NCBI RefSeq assembly: GCF_001613445.1
Contig: NZ_BDCJ01000020.1
Location: 1-64,000, forward strand
Source: Nocardia grenadensis NBRC 108939
GTDB lineage: Bacteria; Actinomycetota; Actinomycetes; Mycobacteriales; Mycobacteriaceae
Reading direction: 5' to 3'
DNA: 64,000 nt
This document shows positions 34,113 to 43,261 of this stretch, piece by piece. The position numbers and the translations under genes are program-made. The notes under the pieces are model-generated. The model was not told the origin of the DNA. It saw nothing but the letters and a program-made list of their open reading frames with translations, and did not search any database. Numbering within the stretch: position 1 is the stretch's first letter; every line of letters begins with the position of its first letter.

Positions 34113-35756
34113 TCACCGCGTCAGCGTGAACCCGGCGTAGTCGTCGGCGGCGACCTGGTCGCACTTTTCCCGGAATGCGCCCACGCCGCCGATGTAGGCG
34201 TACATCACTCTCGGTTTACCGGGCACATTCGATCCCACGTACCAGGAGTCCACCTTCGGATACAGCGTCATATCGCCGGCTTCGCCGACGTGCCGCGTCC
34301 ATTCCCGCTCCGCGTCGGTCCGGGCCTCCATAGTCGTGACGCCCTTGGCGCGCATTACCTCGATCGCGTCCGCTACCCAGTCGACGTGCTGTTCGATGGA
34401 CACCGTCATGTTCGACAGGACCGCCGGGCTACCCGGGCCCGTGATCGTGAAGAGGTTCGGAAAGCCCGCCACGGCGAGACCGAGGTAGGTCAGGGGCCCG
34501 TCGGCCCACTTCTCCCGCAGCGACGCGCCACCCCGGCCGCGGATATCGACCGCGTCCAGCGCACCGGTCATCGCGTCGTATCCGGTGGCGTAGATGATGT
34601 CGTCGAATTCGAAACTTTCCTGCGTCGTCTCGAGCCCGGCCTCGGTGATCTCTTCGAGCGGGGTCGCGGAGACGTCCACGAGCCGGACATTGGGACGGTT
34701 GAAGGTCTCGTAGTAGTCCGTGCCGAGGACCGGGCGTTTGACACCGAACAGGCCGGAGGGCTGAAGTAGCCGGGCGACAGCCGGATCCGTCACGACCTCG
34801 GCGATGCGGTCGCGGATGAACTGGGCGGCGGTCTCGTTGGCGGCTTCGTCGACGAGGGTGTCCGTGAAACCGGTCAGCATGCTGACCAGTTCACTGTTCT
34901 TGTCCTCCCATACCGCCCGGTAGAAAGCATTTCGCTCGTCTTCGCTCACCTCGAGCGCCCCTTTGGTGGCTTCGGGCCGCGCGATGCCGAACGACGATTT
35001 CCGGTTGGCCTCGCGCACCTCGCGATAACGAGACTTGATATCGCGCTGGAATTCTGGATCGATCGCGTGATTGCCGGCGGGCAGGACATAGTTCGCGGTC
35101 CGCTGGAACACGGTGAGCTGCTCGGCCGTTTCGGCGACGAGCGGAATGACCTGCACCCCGGAGGAACCGGTGCCGATCACCGCGACCCGCCGACCGCTGA
35201 AATCGACCTCCTGGTCGGGCCAGTTGCCGGTGTGGAAACTGCGACCCCGGAACGTCTCGATGCCCGGGACCTCCACCATCTTCGGCGCCGACAGGCAGCC
35301 TGTCGCCATGATCGCGAACCGTGCCGAGACGACCTCGCCTCGATCGGTCGTGATCCGCCACCGCGCGGCGGCTTCGTCGTACACCGCGGCGGTGACCCGG
35401 GTCCGCAACTGCACATCCTTACGCAGGTCGAAACGATCCGCGACATGGTTGATGTAGCGGAGCAATTCCGGCTGCGGCGGCAACTTCTCCGTCCACTCCC
35501 ACTCCTGCTCGAGCTCCGCGTCGAAGGAGTAGTTGTAGTACATGCTCTTCACATCGACCCGCGCACCCGGATAACGGTTCCAGTACCACGTGCCGCCGAG
35601 TCCGGCCCCTGCCTCGTACACCTGCACCGAGAGCCCGAGTTCCCGCAACTTGTACAGCGTGTACAGGCCGGCGAATCCGGCGCCGACGACGACTGCGTCG
35701 ATCTCGCGGGCCCCCTGCCCGGTCGAGGATCTGGAATGCTCCGAGGTCGTTGTCAT
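34113..35756 (-). CDS. Baeyer-Villiger-type flavin monooxygenase
   Basis: A 547-residue class B flavoprotein monooxygenase. The FAD motif GAGFAG is at 25-30; the Baeyer-Villiger fingerprint FRGRSFHTGNWPD and the NADPH motif IGTGSSGVQVI follow; a second motif ATGYDAMTGALDAVDIRGR is typical of cyclohexanone/steroid-type enzymes. It converts ketones to esters or lactones using NADPH and O2. It converges on the P450 gene with a 69-base gap, and an amidase lies upstream, so an oxidative degradation function is plausible but unproven. Confidence 0.92.
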   Translation of the reverse strand: MTTTSEHSRSSTGQGAREIDAVVVGAGFAGLYTLYKLRELGLSVQVYEAGAGLGGTWYWNRYPGARVDVKSMYYNYSFDAELEQEWEWTEKLPPQPELLRYINHVADRFDLRKDVQLRTRVTAAVYDEAAARWRITTDRGEVVSARFAIMATGCLSAPKMVEVPGIETFRGRSFHTGNWPDQEVDFSGRRVAVIGTGSSGVQVIPLVAETAEQLTVFQRTANYVLPAGNHAIDPEFQRDIKSRYREVREANRKSSFGIARPEATKGALEVSEDERNAFYRAVWEDKNSELVSMLTGFTDTLVDEAANETAAQFIRDRIAEVVTDPAVARLLQPSGLFGVKRPVLGTDYYETFNRPNVRLVDVSATPLEEITEAGLETTQESFEFDDIIYATGYDAMTGALDAVDIRGRGGASLREKWADGPLTYLGLAVAGFPNLFTITGPGSPAVLSNMTVSIEQHVDWVADAIEVMRAKGVTTMEARTDAEREWTRHVGEAGDMTLYPKVDSWYVGSNVPGKPRVMYAYIGGVGAFREKCDQVAADDYAGFTLTR

Positions 35757-36048
35757 CGTGGGACCTGCCTTTCCATCGGTCGCCGTGGGAGGGACACAGC
35801 GATTCGGTTCGACTCCGTGGCGAGCCGGCAGTCGCCTGGTCGAGGAAAGAGCTGGGCGTGGTGTGGTGGTCGGATGTGGTAGACGGTGACACCGCGGAAG
35901 TTCCTGCCCCCTCCCTCATATCGCGACAACTCGGCCGATGTCATGAGCTCATCGGTGCGCGAACGAGACTCGCCGAGCGTCAGTATTGCAGACCGGTACA
36001 GGTTGCAGTTGGCGGAACAGCGTTGCACGCGTTGATGTTTGCGCGATT
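35757..36048. other. Intergenic region upstream of the monooxygenase
   Basis: About 290 bases containing the monooxygenase promoter region. I see no gene or strong repeat. Confidence 0.3.
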
Positions 36049-36210
36049 CTACCCACTCCGGTGGCCGAACCCGACGGGGCCGACGACGACCGACTCGTCG
36101 GACCGGCCGTCCGGACAGCCGGGCTCGACGGCCTTGTCGCCGGCGGTGGTGCGGGCCTGCCGGTCGATGTCGTCGGCCGTGCTCCGGGCAACCCGCTTGT
36201 CGTTCGTCAT
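36049..36210 (-). CDS. Possible 53-residue hydrophilic protein
   Basis: An open frame starting MTNDKRVARSTADDIDRQ, 37 bases downstream of the amidase stop in the same direction, with GAGGTACGG just before the ATG. The residues are charged and look coding compared with shadow frames, but I know no family. It would be the second cistron of the amidase operon. Confidence 0.35.
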   Translation of the reverse strand: MTNDKRVARSTADDIDRQARTTAGDKAVEPGCPDGRSDESVVVGPVGFGHRSG

Positions 36211-36247
36211 CCGTACCTCGTCCTCGGCGGCACCCGGGTAGTACGCC

Positions 36248-37699
36248 CTACTGCGGCGCCTGGAAACCGCCGATCTGCTGCTCGAGCAGTTCGGCCAACC
36301 GCAGCGGGGTGCGGTCCTCGAACCTCGGACCGACGAGTTGTACTCCCACCGGTAGTCCCTCGGGGGACCGCCCCGTAGGTATCGCGGTGGCGGGCAGCCC
36401 GGGCATGGTGGCCACGCCGGCCCAGACGAGCTGGTCGAAGTACGGGTACTCGACGCCGTCGATGTCGATGTGCCGGTCCTCCAAACCTCCGCTGTGGTCG
36501 TGTGCGAAGGCGGGCGTGGGTGTGATGGGGCACACCACGGCGTCGTACTCGGCGAAGAGCTGCCGCCAGCCGTGGCGGTGGAGTTCGCGACGGTTGTTCG
36601 CCTCGACCCAGTCGCGGTGGCTCAGCACCATGCCGCGCAGCCGCGCCGCGTCGAGACTCCGGTCGTCCGCGCTCAGGGCCGCGGCCTGGGTCCGCAGCTG
36701 TGCGTACACGTCGCCGGGGAGACTCGCGGCGGCGTTCGACAGCATCAGCAGCATGTAGAGCGTCGCCGCCTCGGTGAGATCGGGCAGCAGCGGACTGTGC
36801 CGCTCGACGCGGGCGCCCGCGTCGGCGAGCGCCTCGGCGACCCGGTTCACGCCCGCCCGCACCGCCGACCCGGTCGGGATGAGCGGATGATCCTCGATGA
36901 TCAGGACACGGAAGTCCGACAGCCGCTCGTGGCGCGCGGGTGGCAGTGCGACGTCGTAGGCGAGGCCGTAAGTCAGCGGGTCCGGTCCGGTCATCACGTC
37001 GAGCAGCAGCGTGAGGTCGCGGGCGGTGCGGGCCATCGGGCCCACGACGGCGAGGTCGAGGTCGATCGGCAGGGCAGGCCCGGGCGGCGCGACCATGCCG
37101 CGGGTCGGCGCCGGCCCCGGCGTCGGCTTGTGCGCGTAGATGCCACAGAAATGCGCGGGGGTGCGCAGCGAACCGGCGAGGTCGGAGCCGATGGACAGCG
37201 CGCCGAACCCGGCCGCCAGGGCCGCCGCCGAACCGCCGGACGACCCACCCGATGTGCGGCCGTGATCCCACGGATTGTTGGTGGTGCCGTAGATCTCGTT
37301 GAAACTCTGGATATCTCGCAGTGCCAACGGCACATTGGTCTTACCGAGCAGTACCGCACCGGCCGCCTTCAACCGCGACACCTGCAGCGCGTCCTCGGCC
37401 GGTACGTAGTTGGCGTGCTGCGGCATACCCCAGGTCGTGGGCAGCCCGGCCATATCGTAGGACTCCTTGACCGTCACCGGAATGCCGAGCAGCGGCCGAT
37501 CCTCGCCGCGGGCGCGTGCCTGGTCGGCAGCGCGTGCGGCGGCCCGCGCACGATCGAAATCCGGTACACAGATCGCGTTGATCGCCTCGTCGTCCCGCTC
37601 GATCCCGGTGATCGCTTCCTCGGTCAGTTCCACCGATTTCACATCACCGGACCGCAGGGCGGCCGCGAGTTCTTCCGCCGAATGAAAGCTCCAATTCAT
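36248..37699 (-). CDS. Amidase-signature enzyme
   Basis: A 483-residue amidase-signature hydrolase. The Ser-cisSer-Lys triad is visible: Lys in GIPVTVKESYD, Ser in RTSGGSSGGSAAA, and the nucleophile in IGSDLAGSLRTPA (the usual GG before Ser is AG here). It hydrolyses an amide to an acid and ammonia or amine; substrate range is wide. The ATG at 37699 (MNWSFHSAEEL) gives the family N-terminus, although no ribosome-binding site is evident and the open frame extends upstream. Confidence 0.9.
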   Translation of the reverse strand: MNWSFHSAEELAAALRSGDVKSVELTEEAITGIERDDEAINAICVPDFDRARAAARAADQARARGEDRPLLGIPVTVKESYDMAGLPTTWGMPQHANYVPAEDALQVSRLKAAGAVLLGKTNVPLALRDIQSFNEIYGTTNNPWDHGRTSGGSSGGSAAALAAGFGALSIGSDLAGSLRTPAHFCGIYAHKPTPGPAPTRGMVAPPGPALPIDLDLAVVGPMARTARDLTLLLDVMTGPDPLTYGLAYDVALPPARHERLSDFRVLIIEDHPLIPTGSAVRAGVNRVAEALADAGARVERHSPLLPDLTEAATLYMLLMLSNAAASLPGDVYAQLRTQAAALSADDRSLDAARLRGMVLSHRDWVEANNRRELHRHGWRQLFAEYDAVVCPITPTPAFAHDHSGGLEDRHIDIDGVEYPYFDQLVWAGVATMPGLPATAIPTGRSPEGLPVGVQLVGPRFEDRTPLRLAELLEQQIGGFQAPQ

Positions 37700-38127
37700 G
37701 AAAAGCGACGCTATTGGTATGCCGAAGAGGGCATAGAATGCCGCTTCGCACAATGGAAAGTCGAGTGAATCAAGTGCACAGGTGATATCAGCCGCTCGTT
37801 CTGCCGACGAGGACGTCCTACCCCAGGTCGCGGCGTCGGCAGGGGGCAACTACTTTGTCGCGGGGCATAAGAACGCCCCGTCGTGCAATGGGATAGATGT
37901 CTCGATGCTCATCTGGCCGAGCGCGCCACATGCGTTGTGCGCCGGAGTCGGCGACCGAGCGGTTCGGCACAATGCTGTAGCCGCGTCGGGTGTCCACCGG
38001 ACCGTGTCGGGGAATACCTTCACGGGATCGGCCAGGCGCGCGCCGACCCCTGTGAATCTGGATGCCCGTCGCCTACGTGATGACCGCACGACCGTGACGG
38101 CAGTCACGATCACGCGGATTCGGTGTA
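37700..38127. other. Gap between amidase and YczE-like genes
   Basis: About 430 bases holding the amidase promoter region. Open frames on both strands show no family features. Nothing else noted. Confidence 0.35.
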
Positions 38128-39012
38128 CTAGACGAGAGGTAGCGCCGCCGGCGATGTCGTGGCGATCGAGGCCGACTCGACCCGGCCGCCTCCGGTTGTC
38201 GCGAGCACCGCCGCGGTCGTCTTCCCGACCTCACGGCAAGCGAGGTTCATCACCGGTGACACCCGTGGGTGATGCCGGCGGTGCTGTATGCCGCTGCTCG
38301 CGGTGCGGGCTGCCTTCACTCGCCGTTTCTCGTCTTGAAAACTGTTGTCGCGGGCCAGCCGAACTGTGGTCCATCGTGAGAACAACTGCACCAGCGGCCC
38401 CATCGTGATCGCGATCAACAATGTGCCGACTCCGATCACTCCACCCATCAGAAAACCAAGAGCAACGACGACTAGTTCAATAACGGTACGCACGATCCAG
38501 ATGGGTTTACCTGTTGCTCGAACAAGGCCGGTCATGAGACCGTCGCGGGGGCCGGCGCCGAACTGGGCTCCAAGGTAGAGCGCGCAACAGAAGGACAGCG
38601 CTACCAGGCCGAGTACGTAGTACAGCAACTGCTGTCGGAAGGAATCGGCATCGGGTATCAATCCGGCTGTCGCGTCGGCGGCAAAGCCTACGAGAAAGAC
38701 ATTCAAAAATGTCCCAGGACCCGGCTTCTCCTTCAATGGAATCCAGCAGAGCAGCACAATGACGGCAATTATATTGGTGACCCAACCGAACGTGATGCCG
38801 GTGTGAAGCGAAATACCTTCCGCGAGAACATTCCAGCTCGCTGCCCCCAGTGAAGATTTCACCAGAAACTCTGTTGCTACTCCGAATCCGATCACGCCGA
38901 CGAAGAGTAGTGAAAGTCTCAGGATTCTTTTCTCGGCTCGCAGTTGCTCCATGGCCGCCATCCGCTTTGCGGTAAGATCGTACGGCTTTCCTGATTTCAT
39001 TGTGGGAACCAT
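38128..39012 (-). CDS. YczE/YitT-like membrane protein
   Basis: A 294-residue protein with five hydrophobic segments between about 32 and 210. LSLLFVGVIGFGVATEFLVK and GAASWNVLAEGIS, then QFGAGPRDGLMTGLV, follow the YczE pattern (an integral membrane protein that affects surfactin-type synthesis in Bacillus). ATG at 39012 has AAAGGGA seven bases upstream. The last about 75 residues are unlike the family and rich in Arg, His and Ala, suggesting that the original stop was lost by a frameshift. Its base composition is less GC-rich than its neighbours. Confidence 0.75.
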   Translation of the reverse strand: MVPTMKSGKPYDLTAKRMAAMEQLRAEKRILRLSLLFVGVIGFGVATEFLVKSSLGAASWNVLAEGISLHTGITFGWVTNIIAVIVLLCWIPLKEKPGPGTFLNVFLVGFAADATAGLIPDADSFRQQLLYYVLGLVALSFCCALYLGAQFGAGPRDGLMTGLVRATGKPIWIVRTVIELVVVALGFLMGGVIGVGTLLIAITMGPLVQLFSRWTTVRLARDNSFQDEKRRVKAARTASSGIQHRRHHPRVSPVMNLACREVGKTTAAVLATTGGGRVESASIATTSPAALPLV

Positions 39013-39877
39013 CTGTAATCCCTTTGTTCTACGCATTCGCGAATCGATTTGTCTTCGGCTCACTACCGGATTTTCGGCGCTGGGTTTTCGAGGACCGCTT
39101 CATCGATCCGGTGATCTCGTGCGTATTTCCGAGACTTCCGCGCCGCGCTCGCCGGCGTGTTTGTCACACTCGGCCGCTGAATCCGTTGAGTGTCAGTGGA
39201 TCTCACGCAAGGGCAGATCGCGTTCGCCGGTGAGTGCGGTCGTTTGCACCGGAGCCGAAATCCAGAGCCGTCGAGACCGCGGGAAACCTCGATGGCAATA
39301 GAGCGCGGCGTCGAGTTTCGCGTCTCGGTGTCGTGCGCGTCGACCCGGCCGTGCGTCCACCCAGTGCTCGCCGGACCGGCGCGTCGGCTCATGATGTCCT
39401 CTTCCCTGTCTGTCGACCGAGCGATGTTCAACCTGTCCAAGCCACGACATTACGTCATTGGGCACCGTGCCGTCATCTAACGGTACATTGATCATGTGGC
39501 TCAGGGGCCTGGTGATGGTCAGGGGAAATGCCTGCTAGAGCGCGCTTCTGTCGCATGCGGCGGCGCGTGCTGGTGATCTTGCTCATAAGTATTGAGCCGA
39601 TGTGCGGTGCCATGTGTCGCGATCGCGCGTATCGAGCGGCCGCAACGCCGTGCGCGTTCGCTGTCCTTCGAGCGCAGTGCCGGGCGGCCTACCGCGTCGC
39701 CGTGCGCGGCAGGCGACAGGTCGGCGACGACCACCTCCGGCTTCGATCCGGTTCTGCTGGAGTACGCGGCGGCGAGTCACTCATCCGATTCGGTGAGGTC
39801 CAGCACTCCGCCGGCGTGCGCCTGCTGGATGAGCGTTGTCGCGTTGTGTCGCCGGCGCGCACCGCCGGGAGAAGCGG
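39013..39877. other. Long gap with weak open frames
   Basis: About 865 bases. The YczE-proximal part is relatively AT-rich and holds its promoter. Minus-strand frames at 39063-39440 and 39193-39495, and a short minus-strand end reading TTLIQQAHAGGVLDLTESDE (stop at 39777), look partly coding but I can assign none to a family. They may be degraded genes. Confidence 0.3.
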
Positions 39878-40243
39878 TCAGGTCGAGCGGAGGCAGAAAG
39901 GATGTCCGGCGGGGCTGGCATAAACGCCGGAGCCCTGCCGGGTGCCGGCGGCATCATCCGTCGGCCGCAATCGGCGTCCGCCCGCGTCCAGCACTCGCCG
40001 GTCGGCGGCCCCGAGGTCGTCCGTGGCGAGGTCGAAGTGCATCTGCTGCGAGACTCCGTCGGGCCACTGCGGCGGCCGGTGGCCGGGAGCGTATTGGATC
40101 ACGACCGTGGGGAATCGGTCGCTCTGCAGAAAGTGGTGCGTCGGGGTCTTCGTGACGGAGCCGCCGAGTAGCCGGTGCCAGAACGTGCTCTCGCGCTCCG
40201 GATCGGCGGCGTCGATGATCAGTGACGTCAGTCGGACGTTCAT
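39878..40243 (-). CDS. VOC/glyoxalase-fold protein
   Basis: A 121-residue vicinal-oxygen-chelate protein. It begins VRLTSLIIDAADPERESTFWHRLLGG, the classical beta-alpha module, and ends DPAGHPF-like (YASPAGHPFCL). It belongs to the one-domain VOC group of unknown substrate. GAGGA precedes the ATG. It lies 29 bases downstream of an SDR gene and is co-transcribed with it. Confidence 0.88.
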   Translation of the reverse strand: MNVRLTSLIIDAADPERESTFWHRLLGGSVTKTPTHHFLQSDRFPTVVIQYAPGHRPPQWPDGVSQQMHFDLATDDLGAADRRVLDAGGRRLRPTDDAAGTRQGSGVYASPAGHPFCLRST

Positions 40244-40272
40244 GATGGATCCTCGATTCTTGTTCGGTGTGT

Positions 40273-41046
40273 TCAGACCGTGGGGATGATGCCGCCGTCG
40301 ACCCGGAACTGTGCGCCGGTGAGCCATTTGGCGCGACCGGAGGCGAGGAAGGCGATCATTTCCGCGACATCGTCGGGTTCGCCGGGGTGTCCCATGGGGA
40401 CCCGTAGCTGGTTCACGATGTGTTTCTCGATGTCGTCGATGCCGACGTCGTGGCTGTTCGCGAGCTGCTGGAGATGTGCGGACGCGCCCTGGGTGAGGAT
40501 GAAGCCCGGCAGCACGCACACCACGCGGACGCCGTGCCCTCCCACCGCCGTCGCCAGCTCGCGGCTGTAGGCGTTGAGCGCCGCCTTCGCCGCGGCATAC
40601 GACGACTCGGCCGGCTGGGGGAGGTGGGCGGCGATAGACGAGATGTGCACCACGACGCCGGAGCCACGCTCGACCATTCCGGGCACCAGGGCGCGATCGA
40701 GACGGACCGCGCTGAGCAGGTTCATTTCCAGATCGGCGAGCCAGGACGCGTCGTTGCGCTCCAGGGTCGGCGCCGGCCCGCTCGCGGCTCCCGCATTGTT
40801 CACCAGAACATCGATGCCGCCGACGCTGTCGAGTACGCGCTGTCCGAGGTCGGCGACTCCCGCCTCCGAGCGCAGGTCGGCGCGGAGGAAGGTGGCCGGC
40901 GAGTCGTGCGGGGGTGGCGTTCGCGAGGCGGTCAGCACGGTGGCTCCGGCGGCGGCGAAACGCCGGACCGTCGCTTCGCCCAGGCCTCGGCTACCCCCGG
41001 TCACCAGCACACGCAGGCCGGCGAGCCCTTCGTCCTCGAGTGTCAT
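40273..41046 (-). CDS. Short-chain dehydrogenase/reductase
   Basis: A 257-residue classical SDR. The cofactor motif TGGSRGLG is at 17-24, NNAG follows, the catalytic Ser is in VVHISSIAAH and the Tyr-Lys pair in SSYAAAKAALNAYS. It is probably NADP(H)-dependent, reducing or oxidising an unknown carbonyl or alcohol. It forms an operon with the VOC gene and is divergent from a TetR regulator whose candidate operator lies in the shared promoter. Confidence 0.93.
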   Translation of the reverse strand: MTLEDEGLAGLRVLVTGGSRGLGEATVRRFAAAGATVLTASRTPPPHDSPATFLRADLRSEAGVADLGQRVLDSVGGIDVLVNNAGAASGPAPTLERNDASWLADLEMNLLSAVRLDRALVPGMVERGSGVVVHISSIAAHLPQPAESSYAAAKAALNAYSRELATAVGGHGVRVVCVLPGFILTQGASAHLQQLANSHDVGIDDIEKHIVNQLRVPMGHPGEPDDVAEMIAFLASGRAKWLTGAQFRVDGGIIPTV

Positions 41047-41094
41047 GTACGTGCTCCTTCGGTAATATGAACCCGACTCCGGAAACGGTACACC

Positions 41095-41117
41095 TAAGCG
41101 GAGCCCGGCTCACCTTA
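41095..41117. promoter_or_regulatory. Inverted repeat, likely TetR operator
   Basis: TAAG-CG-GAGCC-C-GGCTC-AC-CTTA is an interrupted inverted repeat with 9 of 11 positions matching per arm, centred in the 81-base divergent region between the SDR and TetR genes. It lies 10 bases before the tetR start codon. Confidence 0.6.
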
Positions 41118-41127
41118 TGGAGGTCTC

Positions 41128-41721
41128 TTGCCGTCATCACGCCCGCTGCGCGCCGACGCCCGCCGCAACCGTGCCGCCCTGCTGGCCGCGGCACGCGAGG
41201 CGCTGCTCGCCGACGGCGATGCCTATGTGGAGGACATCGCTCGCCGGGCCGGCGTCTCCGTCGGCACCCTGTACCGCCATTTCGAGACACGCGAAGCGCT
41301 CGTCGCGCAGGTGTACCGCCAAGAGGTGGCCGAACTCTGCGCGACCCCCGCTCGTCTGCTCGAGACGCACGCGCCCGATGAAGCTCTGCGCACCTTCCTG
41401 CTGCTGCTCGTGGAACACGCGGCAGTGGGCAGAGGTATGGGTGAAGTGCTGGAGAGCATCATGGCCACCGATTCCCCGGTCTACGGCGACACCCGCGACG
41501 AGATGGCCCGCGCCCTGGACGAACTGCTCACGGCGGGCGCTGCCGCGGGTCTCCTGCGCGAGGGTGTCAGCGGACGTATCGTCCTGCGTGCGCTCGGTGG
41601 TATCTGCGGGTTGCGTACCAGCGGATGGAAGGAGGACGCGGTGCGTATCGCAACCATCTTGTACGACGGATTGCGTTATGGCACAACGGTTTCACGTCAT
41701 ACCGAACTATCGAATCCCTAG
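41128..41721 (+). CDS. TetR-family regulator
   Basis: A 197-residue TetR regulator. The HTH is at about 12-58 (NRAALLAAAREALLADGD, VEDIARRAGVSVGTLYRHF), followed by a helical ligand domain of the TetR_C type found next to oxidoreductases. The TTG start at 41128 has GGAGG five bases upstream. It is divergent from the SDR-VOC operon and presumably represses it and itself through the inverted repeat at 41095-41117. Confidence 0.92.
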   Translation: MPSSRPLRADARRNRAALLAAAREALLADGDAYVEDIARRAGVSVGTLYRHFETREALVAQVYRQEVAELCATPARLLETHAPDEALRTFLLLLVEHAAVGRGMGEVLESIMATDSPVYGDTRDEMARALDELLTAGAAAGLLREGVSGRIVLRALGGICGLRTSGWKEDAVRIATILYDGLRYGTTVSRHTELSNP

Positions 41722-42201
41722 CCCGGTCGTCTCTCCTGGGATGGTCGGGCTGTCCCGCGGCGTGCGCCTGTTACCGGCGCAGTTTCTTGTAGGACACAGG
41801 GGGCCGGGCGGCGGAGGGGGCATCGATGGCCGGGTGTGGTGGCCACTCGTGTTCGGATTGCCGGCGGGGCCGGTGCTGCGAGGGTAACTGACGGTGTAGA
41901 GGTGGTTGGGGAGGGTACGGGCTCGGGTTCGATCGCGGCGGCGCCTGATGGGCGAGGTGACACAACGCTCGCGCGCAGTCCTCGACCACGCGCGTCACCC
42001 ACGTCCGACCCGGGGGGGGCTTCTGTGGAGATCCGCCGAGTGCCGGTGGCCCGCCACGCCGGCGATCGCCGCAGTCCGGTCGTGACGTTCCTCCGGAGGT
42101 AATGGGCAGTAGGATGACCGTTACAAATAGCTGGGAAAACAATCCGAGTTCTGGAGTCGGCGGCTTACTCGACAGCGCTTGCGAAAGGGTCCAGCAGACT
42201 T
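41722..42201. other. Gap before the Ntn hydrolase
   Basis: About 480 bases without a recognised gene. It contains G-rich runs (for example near 41800 and 42010). The final 80 bases form the leader of the hydrolase. Confidence 0.35.
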
Positions 42202-43251
42202 ATGTGCACTCGTGTGATCTGGCCGGAGGCGAACGGATCCGTCCTGGTGGGCCGGAATATGGACTTCCACAAGGATTTGATGACCAACCTGTGGAAGCAG
42301 CCTCGCGGAGTCGTCCGTGACGACGGCGTCCATGGTGAGCTGACCTGGACCTCTCGTTACGGAAGTGTTATCGCGGCCGCCTTCGATATTATTTCGGTGG
42401 ACGGCCTCAACGAGGCGGGGTTGGGTGGGCATATCCTGTGGCTCGCCGAATCGACCTACGGAGAACTCGACACTTCACGCCCCGCGCTGAGCCAGGCCAT
42501 CTGGCTGCAGTATTTCCTGGATAATTTCGCCACCGTGGCAGAGGCCGTGGACTGGATCGAGAAAACGAACGTTCAGGTCGTACAGATGCCGGACCCGACA
42601 GGTGGGAAACCGCCCGCGGTCCATCTCGCTCTCGATGACGCACACGGTGATTCCGCGATCGTCGAGTACATCGATGGCCACCCGAACGTCTACCACAGTC
42701 GCGACTATCGCGTAATGACGAATTCGCCCACCTACGACCGGCAGATCGAACTGCTCACCCGCTGGGAAGGGCTCGGCGGAAACGAACCGGTACCCGGCGA
42801 TACGCTGGCCGAACATCGTTTCGCGCGCGCGGAATACTATGCGAAACGGCTACCCGAGCCGAACAGTCGACTGGAAGCCATAGCCAGCATATTCAGCGTC
42901 ATCCGCAACGTGGCGCAGCCGTTCCGCATCCCGGACCCCGGGAAACCGGATGCGTCGCAGACGATTTGGCAGGCGGTGCTGGACTTGACGAACAAGCGGT
43001 ACGTGTTCGAGTCCACGTTGCGGCCCAATATCGTCTGGGTCGATCTGGCAGATCTGGATTTCGGGGTGGGCTCGCCGCAGCTCAAACTGGACCTGCTCGG
43101 GAAGCTTTCGCTGGAAGGCGGTATCGCCGGCGAAGTGAGCGGGTCGTTCGAGGATGCCGGTCCCATGGTGTTCTTCTCGTTCCAGGCCGCCGAAAAGCTC
43201 GCGGCGGGGGATACTCATTCGCCGGGCCCGTCGGATCCGGTGAGTCGATAA
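42202..43251 (+). CDS. Linear amide C-N hydrolase, choloylglycine type
   Basis: A 349-residue Ntn hydrolase of the bile-salt hydrolase/penicillin V acylase family. It begins MCTRVIW, so Cys2 becomes the N-terminal nucleophile once Met is removed; GRNMDF and GLNEAGL (residues about 17-22 and 70-76) are family landmarks, and MTNSPTYDRQ supplies the Asn of the oxyanion region. No signal peptide is present, which is consistent with the intracellular enzymes. Possible roles are acyl-homoserine-lactone or N-acyl amino acid cleavage; the substrate is not decided by sequence. AAAGGG is rather far (14 bases) from the ATG. Confidence 0.9.
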   Translation: MCTRVIWPEANGSVLVGRNMDFHKDLMTNLWKQPRGVVRDDGVHGELTWTSRYGSVIAAAFDIISVDGLNEAGLGGHILWLAESTYGELDTSRPALSQAIWLQYFLDNFATVAEAVDWIEKTNVQVVQMPDPTGGKPPAVHLALDDAHGDSAIVEYIDGHPNVYHSRDYRVMTNSPTYDRQIELLTRWEGLGGNEPVPGDTLAEHRFARAEYYAKRLPEPNSRLEAIASIFSVIRNVAQPFRIPDPGKPDASQTIWQAVLDLTNKRYVFESTLRPNIVWVDLADLDFGVGSPQLKLDLLGKLSLEGGIAGEVSGSFEDAGPMVFFSFQAAEKLAAGDTHSPGPSDPVSR

Positions 43252-43261
43252 CCGGCCGGGA

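Noticed and set aside
36470..37768. 432-codon plus-strand frame
   Set aside because: Antisense shadow of the amidase.
39063..39495. Two overlapping minus-strand frames of about 100 codons
   Set aside because: Neither shows a family, a membrane segment or a consistent coding bias; not enough to call a gene.
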